Assembly (NCBI GenBank): GCA_963662175.1
Contig: OY759222.1
Coordinates: 9,297,222-9,361,221 of the forward strand
Source: Aradus depressus
Taxonomy: Eukaryota > Arthropoda > Insecta > Hemiptera > Aradidae
Direction of reading: 5' to 3'
Length of the DNA stretch: 64,000 bases
The position numbers and the translations under genes were made by a program. The notes under the pieces are model-generated. The model saw only the letters and a list, made by a program, of their open reading frames with translations. It was not told where the DNA came from and made no database searches. Of this stretch, positions 10,040-20,010 are shown piece by piece; positions within the stretch are counted from its first letter, which is position 1, and every line of letters begins with the position of its first letter.

Positions 10040-10245
10040 ATATAAGAAACTGGACGAGGACAGCACCAGTAGGACTCCCGCACACTGGCATATAGCACTC
10101 TCCAACTAGTGGAGAGGGGAGGAGGCTGACCCTCCCACCACACTGCCCAACTATCCACTGTCCAGCAGTGGAGGAAGACCAGGAGGCGGGGCGTCGAAAG
10201 GATAGAGGCGTGAGGGGAGAATCCGGTCATCACCAGCACTCCCTT
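10040..10245 (-). mobile_element. LINE 3' untranslated fragment (Jockey-like)
   Basis: GC-rich block in reverse: gggagtgctggtgatgacc, cctccactgctggacagtgg. Shared with 21990-22110 and 48270-48400, where it follows Jockey ORF2 remnants, so it is the 3' region of the same LINE family. Confidence 0.65.
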
Positions 10246-11099
10246 AAAAATGTGAAGAAATAATAATAATAATAATAATAATAAATAATAAAATAAATAA
10301 AAAAAAACATAGAACGCACAAAAAAATAAAAAAAATAAGAAGAGAGATAGATCGAGAAGATATTAATCAGAAAATCGATGTTGAGCTTACACTGGTATTT
10401 AATGTTTTCCGATTTCCTGATTTCAAAAATATTTTTTTTTGTATTTATTTATCTTACGTCACAACTATGTAAAAATTGCACAACCAGCGGCTGGGCTGAC
10501 ATATACTATACAAAAGATAAAAAAAATAAAATAATAAAAATAAATATGACATGAAAGGCTTGAGAGAGGTAAAACAGCCAGCGGTGAACCCTCATGACAT
10601 CACTTCATAACATATATCTATGCCAAACTCTCTCTAATCTTCTTGGGGGATTGTGGGGTAAATTTGTATTTAACATTTTGTGAACTTCCGGATTGGTGTG
10701 TATGTACATCTTGGTGTAGAAACGTTGGTATAAATGTTGTCATTCCTTTCGGTGGACAGTGTCGTCACTGGCTGCTGGTCGAGTACTGTGGGCGAGCGCT
10801 TTCGATGTGAAGACATTGTGAAATTTGACAAATGTGATTTAGTAAAAAATTTGAGAATAATCAATGTTATAATATATGATTGGAAAAGTTATTTATACAC
10901 AATTCTGTATTTAGGTGAGTCCTGATCTGTCTTTTTAATAATATGTGAAAAAATAGTTATGAGAATTGTAATTATAATGTTGTTGTTATTTAAAAGAATT
11001 TGTATTTTTAGAATTGAAAATGACAACAAGTCGAAACGTCTAATGAAATAAAGAAATATTGTTTTAATATAAAAATAACTCAATTGCCTCAAATGACCA
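10246..11099. other. No gene; simple repeats and one hairpin motif
   Basis: (TAA)n at 10262-10283, AT-rich sequence, and at 11016-11040 a tgaaaat-gac-aacaa-gtc-gaaacg hairpin motif (see findings). The small open frame at 10734-10925 resembles nothing I know. Confidence 0.5.
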
Positions 11100-11185
11100 T
11101 ATTGAAACAGTTTATTGGTTTTGGAGAGAGAGCGAAAATTTAATAGAATAATTCGTTGTGGGGAAGTACACTGCCCTGATTCACC
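11100..11185 (+). repeat. Family X right-end fragment
   Basis: ggttttggagagagagcgaa, then gtggggaagtacactg and ctgattcacc. Confidence 0.8.
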
Positions 11186-11683
11186 AAATACTTATTTTAT
11201 TTTATTTTAGTCTGCCACTCGACGTGAACTCCTTAAAGACGATATAAATGAGCGTTATTATTTCTTTAAAATAAAAACAAATAAAAAATATACAATTATC
11301 TGTATAAAGAAATGACTCATAATCTATGGTATAGTTCAAAACATTAAAAATAATGGCGCCTCTTATAGTGAAGTTCTCATTAAATTAGAATTGTACGTTT
11401 CATTTCTCATTTTATTTTGTGTTCTGTAGAATGTTTTCAACTATTTCCATTCTCTGTTTAACATTCTTTGTGTTAATGGACCTCTGTCAGTGTTATTAGT
11501 TGAACCCGCCCACCTCTTTAATAACATTCGTTATTACATTAGTATTACAGAAAGCAACTGAATTTCTATGTTGTACAATAGGAAGGGACCCTTCAGACTT
11601 GAATTTTCCTACAAGATGAAGCTTAACCATGAAATAAAACAATAATAATATTAATATTTATTTTCATTAAATACAACATTTAA

Positions 11684-12251
11684 AGGGGCCCTCACACTGG
11701 CAAAAATTTCGCTCAAAAATTTGAAGATGTCAGTTTTGTGCAAAAATATTGAGAGTGTGAGGACTAATATTGTGGAAAAAAAGGGGTATTCAATATTTTG
11801 TGGGGCGTTCAAAAGTTTTCTGAAAGTTTAGACAATTTTTGCGGATCTGTCAATATTTTTTTTAGCATGAGAGTGCAGTGTGAGGAAATTTTGATAAAGT
11901 GTAGGTTCCAAGCTCAGTTCGCGAAGTAGGTTACGATGACCATGGGTCGGTCGCTTCTTCAAATAATTCCTGACCCACACTCTTTTCTTATTATTATTTA
12001 AAGGCTCCTTCAACACTGCACACAATACAACTACGCTACTTTCAACCTCCGGGTTTGCCCTGGGCAAAGAAACGTATGCGGCTATGGCTGAGTACAACGC
12101 GATGCGCCGTGCTTCCATCCCGAATGTTTAGTCGACACTCAAATTTTGTGCAATATTTTTGTGTAGTGTGAGGGGTCTACGACCATTCAATATTTTGTAC
12201 AAAAATAAGCTCAATATTTTGAGCGAAATTTTTGCCAGTGTGAGGGCCCCT
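11684..12251 (-). mobile_element. PIF/Harbinger-type non-autonomous element
   Basis: Terminal inverted repeats aggggccctcacactggc ... and the reverse complement of ccagtgtgagggcccct, extending over about 36 bp (aaaaatttcgctcaaaa). Flanking bases are taa/tag, close to the 3-bp TWA duplication of PIF/Harbinger but not perfect. It contains the N-terminal part of a Harbinger transposase on the minus strand. About 568 bp. Confidence 0.85.
11828..12118 (-). pseudogene. Harbinger (HARBI1-like) transposase N-terminal fragment
   Basis: A 96-residue minus-strand frame contains KKRVWVRNYLKKRPTHG then RNLLRELSLEPTLYQNFL. This fits the conserved RR.W.R.....R...G....L..EL...D...F pattern that precedes the DDE domain in Harbinger transposases. 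The catalytic DDE region is absent; the frame ends near the left terminal repeat. The element must have been mobilised in trans, if at all. Confidence 0.8.
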
Positions 12252-12624
12252 TAGTTATAGCAGGACGTTTTGAGGTAGATGCAGCGTTTTCCCCCTCCAA
12301 AACGCAAACGAAAAATCGTAACTTTCTTGACGCTCACTGACCTGATTGCGCATACTTGTGCTCACCTTTCACTTGTGCTGCTTTAATACAACATGTGTAT
12401 TTCTTATCCGTTTGTGTTTGAATTATGCTTTTTTTTTTTGAGTGTGCAACGCTTTAAATTTACTTATAAGTGTACTTATTGTGTTATAGTTATTGTGTAT
12501 CGCATACAATTTTCACAATACAAGAAAAAAAAAAAAGTGAAAATGGAGATAAAAATGGTATCTAAGTAGTTGATTTTTGTTTTATAATTTATTATTATTA
12601 TAATTTATATAAAAATTTATTTTA
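12252..12624. other. No gene recognised
   Basis: AT-rich with homopolymers. Confidence 0.4.
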
Positions 12625-12705
12625 AGGATTTAGGAGGTTTCGGAACGGGAGTGAAAAGTTAATTGATTCTGGGGAAGAACATTGCTGGCGATTCGCCGAC
12701 AGCTT
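12625..12705 (+). repeat. Family X right-end fragment
   Basis: gagtgaaaagttaattgatt, then ctggggaagaacat and ggcgattcgccgac. The terminal palindrome has changed on both arms (ggcgattcgcc), so pairing is kept. Confidence 0.8.
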
Positions 12706-13283
12706 TGTTTAGCATTGGTTCTGACCTTATGGAACCATAAATACCCATTAATACTTAATGAGTTACAAGGAGATGCTGGTATAATACCTTTTCATAGTGT
12801 AGATCACCAATTTGGCTGAGGGTATGATATCTGAAGGTGTGACATGATGAGAAACTAATGTCTGTCCGACCATTTGTTTCACATAATGAAGGGAGCATGG
12901 GATGGAATGGCGGTGATGGATCCCAAACGGTGCATCCTGGGAACTACATGGCATTATCTGTCATTTTAATTAGTCAAATGATCATTCATCGTACTACTGT
13001 GATGCCGCGTCAGACCACGACCGCAGATAGATTGCCCATTCATATCCTATGAAATGACTCTGCGACTTTGTGACTTACTTCGCTAATAACTTGACTTTCA
13101 ACAAATAATAATGATATGTTATTTTCGTTAAACCAAAGCATGGTAATAGGATAAGTCATATACATAAATATATGCAATAAGATAGCTTATAAATTAGGGA
13201 CATAAGCAGCTACTAACTCTTAGGGTAGGACGCTCATGTGATTATTAGTAATAACAATACTAGTGATATACGTTCTAATACAT
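12706..13283. other. No gene recognised
   Basis: Unique-looking. Open frames at 12763-12954 (-) and 12858-13052 (+) overlap on opposite strands and match nothing known. Confidence 0.4.
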
Positions 13284-13467
13284 TCAGGTACTCGTTAAAG
13301 ACCCCTACCCTAGGTGAATAAATTTAGGGTAGGCAAAATTTAGGACTCCCACAGTAGAGTCGGGCTAATGTCAACCAGAGTAACGAAAGAGCGCTCTGGT
13401 AGTAGGCAATATGACCTCGTAGTTAAAGCCCGGGCATGAGTCATAAAACCTAACCTAACCTAACCTA
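13284..13467 (+). mobile_element. SINE-A, 5'-truncated, (AACCT)n tail
   Basis: Body from caggtactcgttaaagaccc to cccgggcatgagtcat, with a tail of three AACCT units. The tRNA-like head is missing. Confidence 0.9.
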
Positions 13468-13494
13468 TTATATGTTAAATATTTTTCAGTTAGT

Positions 13495-13756
13495 TATGAC
13501 TTTTAAGTACGAGGTCACCTACTATCAGAACGATATTACGACTCTGCTGGAAATGAGCCCGACTCTACCGTGGAAGTCCTATATTTTGCCAACCCTAAAT
13601 TTATATTTACCTATGACAGAAGGGTCTTTAACGAGTAGCTGACATCGTACAGGCTCGGGACCATCGCTTAACGTCCTGTCCGAAGGTCGGTGTCAACCTA
13701 CGATCTTGAGCTCAGAAAGCAAGCACGCATCTAACCACTGAGCTACCGGCGCCCTC
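13495..13756 (-). mobile_element. SINE-A, tail-to-tail with the previous copy
   Basis: Reverse orientation, ending gagctaccggcgccctc (reverse of the SINE head). The hairpin segment after the tRNA head is deleted. Its tail faces the tail of the copy at 13284-13467, about 28 bp away. Confidence 0.88.
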
Positions 13757-13890
13757 ATTTTTATTTCAATTGGCCTAATTATTGTGTTAGCATACATCTC
13801 TCTACCGTTTCGTGTTAGTCTTCTTCTGGAAGCGCCTTTTTCACGACGATATTTCGGGACGTTCTTACGTCTCTTCATTAGGTCACAATG
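13757..13890 (-). repeat. Repeat shared with 24196-24262, with a hairpin-GAAA motif
   Basis: tttcaattggcctaattatt then atctctctaccgt recur at 24196-24262. In reverse, 13885-13849 reads ctaatgaagagacgtaag, then aacgtcccgaaatatcg, a hairpin followed by GAAA, shared in type with 34441-34485. Element class unknown. Confidence 0.55.
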
Positions 13891-14640
13891 TGCGAAATAT
13901 AGAAAAGAGGAAAAAAATAAAATAAATGAAAAATAGTAATAATACCAACAAAAAAATGTAATAATAAAAAATAAAATTAAAAAATATATTAATACATGTG
14001 TATAATGAATAAACAAAGAGAAATAAAATATACTATTTAAAAAAAATTAGTATATATCTAATGAAAAATTGTTATTAAGATAAACCTGGTTTTGGGTCCC
14101 GACGAAAGGGTCATTTTTATTTAAATGGATTTTCTGATTCTAATTAATTGAAAATTTATCAAAAATTGTATCTAGTGTATTTATTAATAGATATATGAAG
14201 ATGTTTCCTTTAAATACAAATATACAATGGAGAAAAAAAAAAAAAAAAAAAAAAAAAGGCAACATCATGAGACAATGTTCATTTGTTCGTCGTCTGTCTG
14301 GTTGTATCATAATCTCTCCTAGCTACTGTTAGTCTAGTTAATAGTTGTGAAACAATTAGTTTATTAAGCTTATGAGGTTTTTTTTTTCTTAAAGAAAAAA
14401 GATATAATAATAAATAAACAATCAAATACCTCAGAAGAAAATAAAAATAAAAATAGTAAATAAAAAATAAATAAACAAATAACAACAAAATAATAACGTA
14501 AATAATGATAAAATAAAATAAATAAACAAACTAAGGCAAGTACTTATTAATATTAGAAATTTTATATTCACTTTTATTATAAAATTTATTTATTTTATTT
14601 TCAAATGAATATAATATTCTTTATAATATGAAATACACTA
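13891..14640. other. AT-rich target region for the R1-clade insertion
   Basis: AT-rich, with an A run at 14230-14258. No coding. Confidence 0.5.
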
Positions 14641-14657
14641 GATACTATACCTACTAT
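14641..14657 (+). repeat. Target-site duplication, left copy
   Basis: gatactatacctactat, identical to 17915-17931 (with one more matching a on the left). Marks the insertion of the R1-clade LINE. Confidence 0.95.
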
Positions 14658-17600
14658 AGATGCGGGGTGGCGCAAGATCTCCTTGCGCAGGAAATTCGTG
14701 AAGCAGGTAAGGACGTAGCCCTTATCTGTGAACAAAACCGCGACCTGAGGGATGACAGCCGGTGGAGATCGGATCCCACCGGCAAGGCAGCGCTATGGGC
14801 TTGCGGGACTATGTCATTCGGGGCGACACCCTGCAGGCGTGGCAAGGGCTACGTCCACGGAGAGATAGCCGGAGTACACTTCTTCAGCTGCTACTTCTCA
14901 CCAAATGAGCCCCTAGACCTCTTTGAGGCGGGACTCTTGGAACTGGTGAGGGAGGCGCGCACGCTCAAGCCCCTAGTTATAGCAGGCGATTTCAATGCCT
15001 GGGCGGTCGAGTGGGGCAGCAGGGGCACCAACCCAAGAGGGAAGGCTCTCTTGGAGGCTTTCGCCTTATTGGACTTGGTGCTGCTGAATGTGGGAAATGT
15101 CCCGACGTTCACGGGGATAGGTACGGGGTCCATCGTGGACCTTACCTTCGTCTCCCCTACCCTGTACAAGGGAGGTGGGGGCTGTAGAGTGGGTCAGGGT
15201 TACACCGCCAGCGACCATCAGGCGATCCTGTTCGAGGTGTACCCTGTCAAGAGACTCACTCGAAGAGGAGACAGAGGGTTAGGCTCACCCCACTGGAACG
15301 TTAGGGACTTCCAGATGGACACCTTCAATCAGGCACTGGAGCTATGGCCGCCTGAGACTAACAGCGCCGGCGCAGGGAGTGCCGCCGAGCAGGTAGAGGC
15401 CGTCATGCTCTGGCTCTCCCGTGCGTGCGACGTCACCATGCGAGTCAGCAAGGGTTGCATCAGGGGCCCACCGGCATATTGGTGGAGTGACACCATCGCA
15501 GCTCTACGCAATGAATGCCACTCCGTCAGGCGCCAGTACCAAAGGGCAAGGAAAAGGAATGGGGGTAGCGCGGAAGTGCTCCGGCAAAAGTTCGCCGAGG
15601 CCAGGCGAAACCTGCGCAAGGAGATTCAGAAGAGCAAGAGAACCTGCTGGACGGAGCTGTGTGCCGAGTTGAACGCAGACCCATGGGGTAGGGCTTACAA
15701 GATCGTGACCAAGAAGCTCCACAAGAGCCAGCCAAAGATGGAGCCAGGGGAGGTCCAGAACATCGTGGAATGCCTCTTCCCCTGCAGCGGCGTGGCAACA
15801 TTAGAGATGGATGAAGGCGGGCCAAACGACATCCCCCCTGTCACAAGAGAGGAAATTGAAAGAGCCTGTCGACACGTCGGTGCCAACAAGGCACCCGGGC
15901 TGGATAAAATCCCAAACCGAGCCCTGAAAGCAGCAATGAAGGCCAGGCCAATGGTCTTCGCTGACGTGTACGATAAGTGTTTGAGAGCGGGGGTTTTCCC
16001 TGGTCGATGGAAAAGGCAACGTCTTGTCCTGATCCCGAAGCCGGGAAAGCCCCCAGGTGATCCTTCGGCATACAGACCCCTCTGCCTCCTTGATACAGCG
16101 GGGAAGGTGCTGGAAGGCATCATCCACGAGAGGTTGCGCGAGCATGTGGAGGCTGGCCTAACCGACAATCAGTATGGGTTTCGACCAGGGAGGTCAACAA
16201 CAGATGCAGTGGAAGAGGTGAAGAATCTGGTGTGTGCAGCAATAACCGGGACGCTAAGGAACCGGAAGCGTTGCCTTATGGTCACGTTGGACATCAGCAA
16301 TGCGTTCAACTCGGCTCGGTGGGACAAGATCTGGGAGAGCCTCTTACGGGACTTCAAGATCCCCAGGTATCTGATGAAGATCATCAGGAACTACCTAAGC
16401 GAGAGGATGCTGTTCGCGGACACCACTGACGGAACCAGGGAATTCAAGGTCACTACAGGAGTTCCACAAGGGTCAGTCCTTGGCCCCACACTGTGGAACA
16501 TCCTGTACAATGGCTTGCTGAGCCTGCAAATGCCAGAAGACCTTACCTTGGTGGCGTATGCTGACGATGTAGGGATCGTCATAGTGGCTGATGATCTGGA
16601 AAACCTGGAACGCAAATTCCAGGCTGCCATGGAGCGGATACACCATTGGATGAGCTCTGTGGGCCTTTCCCTGGCCATCCACAAGACGGATGCAGTACTC
16701 TTCACCGGGAGGAAGGCCAGAACCAACATGTCACTGACCTTCCAGGGTTATACTATCGAGACCCAACCGGCAATCAGGTACCTGGGAGTAATGCTGGATC
16801 AGAGGCTCACTTTTAGGGAGCACCTCAAATACGTGGGAGCGAAGGCCGCCAGGACATCGGCGGCGATTTCGAGAATTCTGCCCAACGTCGGTGGCCCTAG
16901 GCAGAGCAGGAGAAGACTGCTGGCAGGAGTCAGCACTTCCATCCTTCTGCACGGGGCCCCGACATGGGCAGATGCAACGAGGATTCCCTCATACCTGAGG
17001 CTGATCGCCCCCGCTCACAGGCGAAGCGCACTGAGAGTCGCATGCGCCTACCGAACAGTTTCTGGCGACGCTGCCTATGTAATTGCTGGGCTGCCCCCCA
17101 TTGACCTCTTGGCACGGGAACGTACGCGACACTTCAAAAGGAAACAAGACCCGGTTCAGGTGGAAGAGGTGGTGCAGCGCTTCGACCACAGGGGAAACCG
17201 GGTCTTCTATCAGGACGCGGGGGCCAGCCCTGGTCCAGCAGAGCCAGAGAGGGCCAGGACAATTAGGGAGTGGCAGGAAGAATGGGACAAGTCCACAAAG
17301 GGACGGTGGACCCATCGGCTCATCCCTCGAGTCGAGCCTTGGCTCACCAGAAAGCATGGGGAGGTGAATTACCACCTCACCCAGGTACTCACGGGACACG
17401 GTGGGTTCCGGGGGTACCTCCACAAAATCGGGGCAGCAACAACACCAGACTGCCCCGCGTGCCTTGGTGAGACGGAGTCGGCGGAGCATGTCCTCCTCAA
17501 ATGCCCCAGATTTGAGGAGGGAAGGAAAAATCTGGAGTGCAGCATGGGCGCCCCACTGACTGCTACCAGTTACGTGGACGCTATGCTGCGCTCCCAGGAG

Positions 17601-17681
17601 TCGTGGGATGAAGGCTGCGATTTTGCAGCGCTCATCATGGGCGGGTTGGCCCTTCAGGAGAGGGCTGACAAGGAACAGTAG
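14658..17681 (+). CDS. R1-clade LINE ORF2: endonuclease and reverse transcriptase
   Basis: Carries out target-primed reverse transcription: an AP-like endonuclease nicks the target and the RT copies the element RNA. Numbered from the upstream in-frame ATG (14628, 1017 codons): endonuclease motifs ICEQNR (33-38), GDFNAW (120-125), SIVDLTF (168-174), SDH (195-197); RT motif A LDISNAFN (554-561), motif B GVPQGS (611-616), catalytic YADD (644-647), thumb-side YLGVMLD; C-terminal CX2CX8HX4C finger (942-959). No stop or frameshift. The ATG at 14628 lies in host DNA and the TSD encodes most of the first ten codons, so it is a chance start. The true ORF2 start was lost with ORF1. Most similar in wording to R1/TRAS/RT-type elements; catalytic residues look intact. 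Confidence 0.95.
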   Translation, partial: RCGVAQDLLAQEIREAGKDVALICEQNRDLRDDSRWRSDPTGKAALWACGTMSFGATPCRRGKGYVHGEIAGVHFFSCYFSPNEPLDLFEAGLLELVREARTLKPLVIAGDFNAWAVEWGSRGTNPRGKALLEAFALLDLVLLNVGNVPTFTGIGTGSIVDLTFVSPTLYKGGGGCRVGQGYTASDHQAILFEVYPVKRLTRRGDRGLGSPHWNVRDFQMDTFNQALELWPPETNSAGAGSAAEQVEAVMLWLSRACDVTMRVSKGCIRGPPAYWWSDTIAALRNECHSVRRQYQRARKRNGGSAEVLRQKFAEARRNLRKEIQKSKRTCWTELCAELNADPWGRAYKIVTKKLHKSQPKMEPGEVQNIVECLFPCSGVATLEMDEGGPNDIPPVTREEIERACRHVGANKAPGLDKIPNRALKAAMKARPMVFADVYDKCLRAGVFPGRWKRQRLVLIPKPGKPPGDPSAYRPLCLLDTAGKVLEGIIHERLREHVEAGLTDNQYGFRPGRSTTDAVEEVKNLVCAAITGTLRNRKRCLMVTLDISNAFNSARWDKIWESLLRDFKIPRYLMKIIRNYLSERMLFADTTDGTREFKVTTGVPQGSVLGPTLWNILYNGLLSLQMPEDLTLVAYADDVGIVIVADDLENLERKFQAAMERIHHWMSSVGLSLAIHKTDAVLFTGRKARTNMSLTFQGYTIETQPAIRYLGVMLDQRLTFREHLKYVGAKAARTSAAISRILPNVGGPRQSRRRLLAGVSTSILLHGAPTWADATRIPSYLRLIAPAHRRSALRVACAYRTVSGDAAYVIAGLPPIDLLARERTRHFKRKQDPVQVEEVVQRFDHRGNRVFYQDAGASPGPAEPERARTIREWQEEWDKSTKGRWTHRLIPRVEPWLTRKHGEVNYHLTQVLTGHGGFRGYLHKIGAATTPDCPACLGETESAEHVLLKCPRFEEGRKNLECSMGAPLTATSYVDAMLRSQESWDEGCDFAALIMGGLALQERADKEQ

Positions 17682-17914
17682 CGGTAATAAAACAGAAGAA
17701 GGGGCGTTACCAGCCACCCTTCCTCCCTTCCGCGAAGTAATGACAGACCGTCAGTTCCGCGGAAGGGAATCAGGATCGGCAAGGAGGGGGTTTTAGTGGG
17801 TATGGTGATGGTGAACCGTCTCGAGTCCCACACTATCCAGGGCTACCTTCCCTGGATGTGCGTCACAGCATTTCCCCCTCCAATGGAAAAAAAAAAAAAA
17901 AAAAAAAAAAAAAA
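14658..17914 (+). mobile_element. R1-clade non-LTR retrotransposon, slightly 5'-truncated
   Basis: Bounded by a perfect 17-18-bp TSD and ending in a 28-base A tail (17887-17914). It carries an uninterrupted ORF2 (endonuclease, RT, CCHC finger) and a GC-rich 3' UTR of about 205 bp. ORF1 (gag) and the first codons of ORF2 are missing, so it is 5'-truncated but otherwise undamaged, which implies recent insertion. GC content is far above the flanks. The target is AT-rich genomic DNA, not 28S rDNA or a visible telomeric repeat. Confidence 0.95.
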
Positions 17915-17931
17915 GATACTATACCTACTAT
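17915..17931 (+). repeat. Target-site duplication, right copy
   Basis: gatactatacctactat directly after the A tail; identical to 14641-14657. Confidence 0.95.
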
Positions 17932-18017
17932 TTTTGTTAAATGTTCTGTTTATCAGAATGAGGAAATCCTTTTAAGCAAAAAGGGATCCAAAAATTATTT
18001 TTTTATTTTTTTTTTTA

Positions 18018-18235
18018 GGTTAAATAAAAAACCTTGAGCACGTCCTCCTTCGGATAGGCCGTTAAGCAATTGTCCCTAGCCATGTACGATGTCAGGTACT
18101 CGTTAGTTCTCTCATCTTAGGTAAATAAACTAGTGCAGAGAAAATGTACCTTATGGGTAACCTGAGTGGACAAAATTTAGTACAACCAATGTCCACCAGA
18201 TCGATGAAAGAGCGTTCTGATAGTAGGTGAGAATA
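18018..18235 (+). mobile_element. SINE-A, left part, split by a DNA transposon
   Basis: Runs from aaccttgagcacgtcc through gtacgatgtcaggtactcg to gttctgatagtaggtga. It resumes at 20011-20062 (gcgattatgacctcg, then aaagcccggccatgag) on the far side of the element at 18236-20008. Confidence 0.85.
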
Positions 18236-20008
18236 TCCACTTCCAAAGGCCACTTAGTCCATTTTTGAAAAAATTGAGTTAGATATCGATTTTAACAAAA
18301 TCGGGGGTGAGTAATCCGATGGTGAACTCAGTTTCTTCCAAAACCCATTTGAACCTGGTCAAAATAGAGTTTGAAAGATAGCTCCAGTTCCAAAAGCCAC
18401 TATGTCCAACGTTGTTTCTGTTCCAAAACCCACCTAGTCCACCTCATTCTTCCTTTAGCAAAAACCCACTTTGTCCTCCATATTGACTCAATTCCATCCG
18501 ATCAAGGTTTTCAAAACACACTATGTCCCATATTCGTTCTCACTTTATTATTAAATAATTTTATAGAGAAATATTCTCTTTTTTTAAAATAATATGGGTC
18601 CTGATCCTCCATATCCTTGTCAACACTGATAGAAAGTAATATGTATTTAGTAAATAAACGTTTGCTTACATTTGGTTAGAGAATGAATAAGATAAAGCAT
18701 CAAACCAAATAGCATCTGCCGTTTTTGACCGATTGATGAATACAAAAAATGTAGACTGCATAAATACCATTCGTTTCTTTGCAGATGGGTGTGGCGGGCA
18801 AAATAAAAACTCGTCACTCATTTTTATGCTGTGCTATTGGGTGAAAAATTTTGCTCCTCCTCATCTCAAAATGTTGGAAATAGTGTACCCTGTCGTAGGC
18901 CACTCATCGTGCCACCTGACCGTGTGTTTGGTGTTCTTGAAAAAGAGTTCAGAAAAAGAAATGAGATTCTTAATGCTGAAGAATACATAAAAATAATTGC
19001 TAAACAGGCCACTGTTGTGGAAATGGGGAAAGCATGTCAAGTGTACCATTTTAAGGAAAAATCTGCTAATTTTTTCCAAAAAAAAAACACTGACTGGCAT
19101 TTCAAGTTTAATGCAAGCAAACGAATGTTTTTAACTTTATCTCATAAGAGCAAATTTCTTGGTCTAGTCAGACTTCGGGACTGGAAAATCGGTTTTGAAG
19201 AGAGGGCAGGGTTTTAAACTAAACATGAGCTTGGAGACAATTCCTATAGGAAAATCAATTAATCCAAAAAAACTCAATGATGTGAAGAACCTGTTGAATG
19301 AACACTTTTGTGAAGGATGGGTGAATGACGAGAGATTTAAGTACCTACTACAAAAACTTGCTGCTACCTGCACTGCTAACAACTACTACTGATGCTGTTT
19401 TGGATACTGAAAATAATAATAATGGGCCTTCTGCTGATGCTGTCACTGATGAAGATGAAGATAAAGAAGCAGGCGATGAAATTTTGCTCGTACACGACGA
19501 TGAAGTAGTTGTTGATTCCATTGAGGATGCTCATGCTATTATAGAAGAAGCTGAAGAGTTCAACAACTGTTAAAAAGTTTATCACTTTTTCCTTTTTAGT
19601 TTTAGGGATTTTGGACATTTGAATTGTTTTTTACCTCTTACTACCTTTATGTCGCCTCAACAAATATGTAAGTAAATGAAACGCATTTTGTGATTTTTAC
19701 TCAGCTGGCAAGATTTTCTTGAATAAATTATTTTCTTTTTAAAAATAGAGTAAGTTGCTGAAATTATTTGTTCAAAACTCACTTAGTCCAGAGTACTGTT
19801 CCAAAACCCACTTAGTCCAACCTATTTACTGAGTTTCTAAAAAAACTAGAAACTCTAGATTTCCCAGTATGCTCCTAATCAACTGGAGGACTTTGTTAGA
19901 ATAACTCGAAAAAAAATGGATTTCAAAACTACATATCAAGGGCCTTAACAGATTTTTGCAAATATCTCAAAACTAGGGGTTGCGGACATAGTGGTCTTTG
20001 GAAGTGGA
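18236..20008 (+). mobile_element. DNA transposon with TIRs and many subterminal repeats
   Basis: Left end tccacttccaaaggccactt and right end the reverse complement of agtggtctttggaagtgga. Inside each end, variants of ttccaaaacccacttagtcc recur (about 18240, 18328, 18390, 18421, 18455, 18508; 19771, 19799). Encodes a decayed transposase with a D-x-C-x-GQNKN motif. 1773 bp. Flanking SINE bases ggtgagaata and cgcgattatg suggest a diverged duplication of about 8-9 bp. Superfamily not resolved. Confidence 0.8.
18640..19573 (+). pseudogene. Decayed transposase with GQNKN motif and acidic C-terminus
   Basis: The frame around 18690-18880 reads SNQIASAVFDRLM, then RFFADGCGGQNKNSSL, then EIVYPVVGHS. 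It continues with shifts in two other frames: RVFGVLEKEFRKRNEIL (18920-18970), WHFKFNASKRMFLTL (about 19100), and an acidic tail DEDEDKEAGDEILL (19450-19490) ending at the stop near 19573. A stop at about 18688 and at least two frameshifts kill it. The D-GCGGQNKN block occurs in a widespread arthropod and cnidarian transposase-like family I cannot assign to a superfamily from memory; D may be a catalytic acid (inference). Confidence 0.7.
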
Positions 20009-20010
20009 CC

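Noticed and set aside
13441..13467. Interstitial telomere repeat
   Set aside because: Only three units, directly at the end of a SINE body, and the same position in other copies has AACT units.
16989..17717. Long minus-strand open frame (242 codons) under the LINE ORF2
   Set aside because: Shadow of the GC-rich ORF2 on the plus strand; no motif of its own.
14641..17931. Insertion into 28S rDNA or a telomere, as expected for many R1-clade elements
   Set aside because: The flanks are AT-rich, without rDNA or TTAGG arrays.
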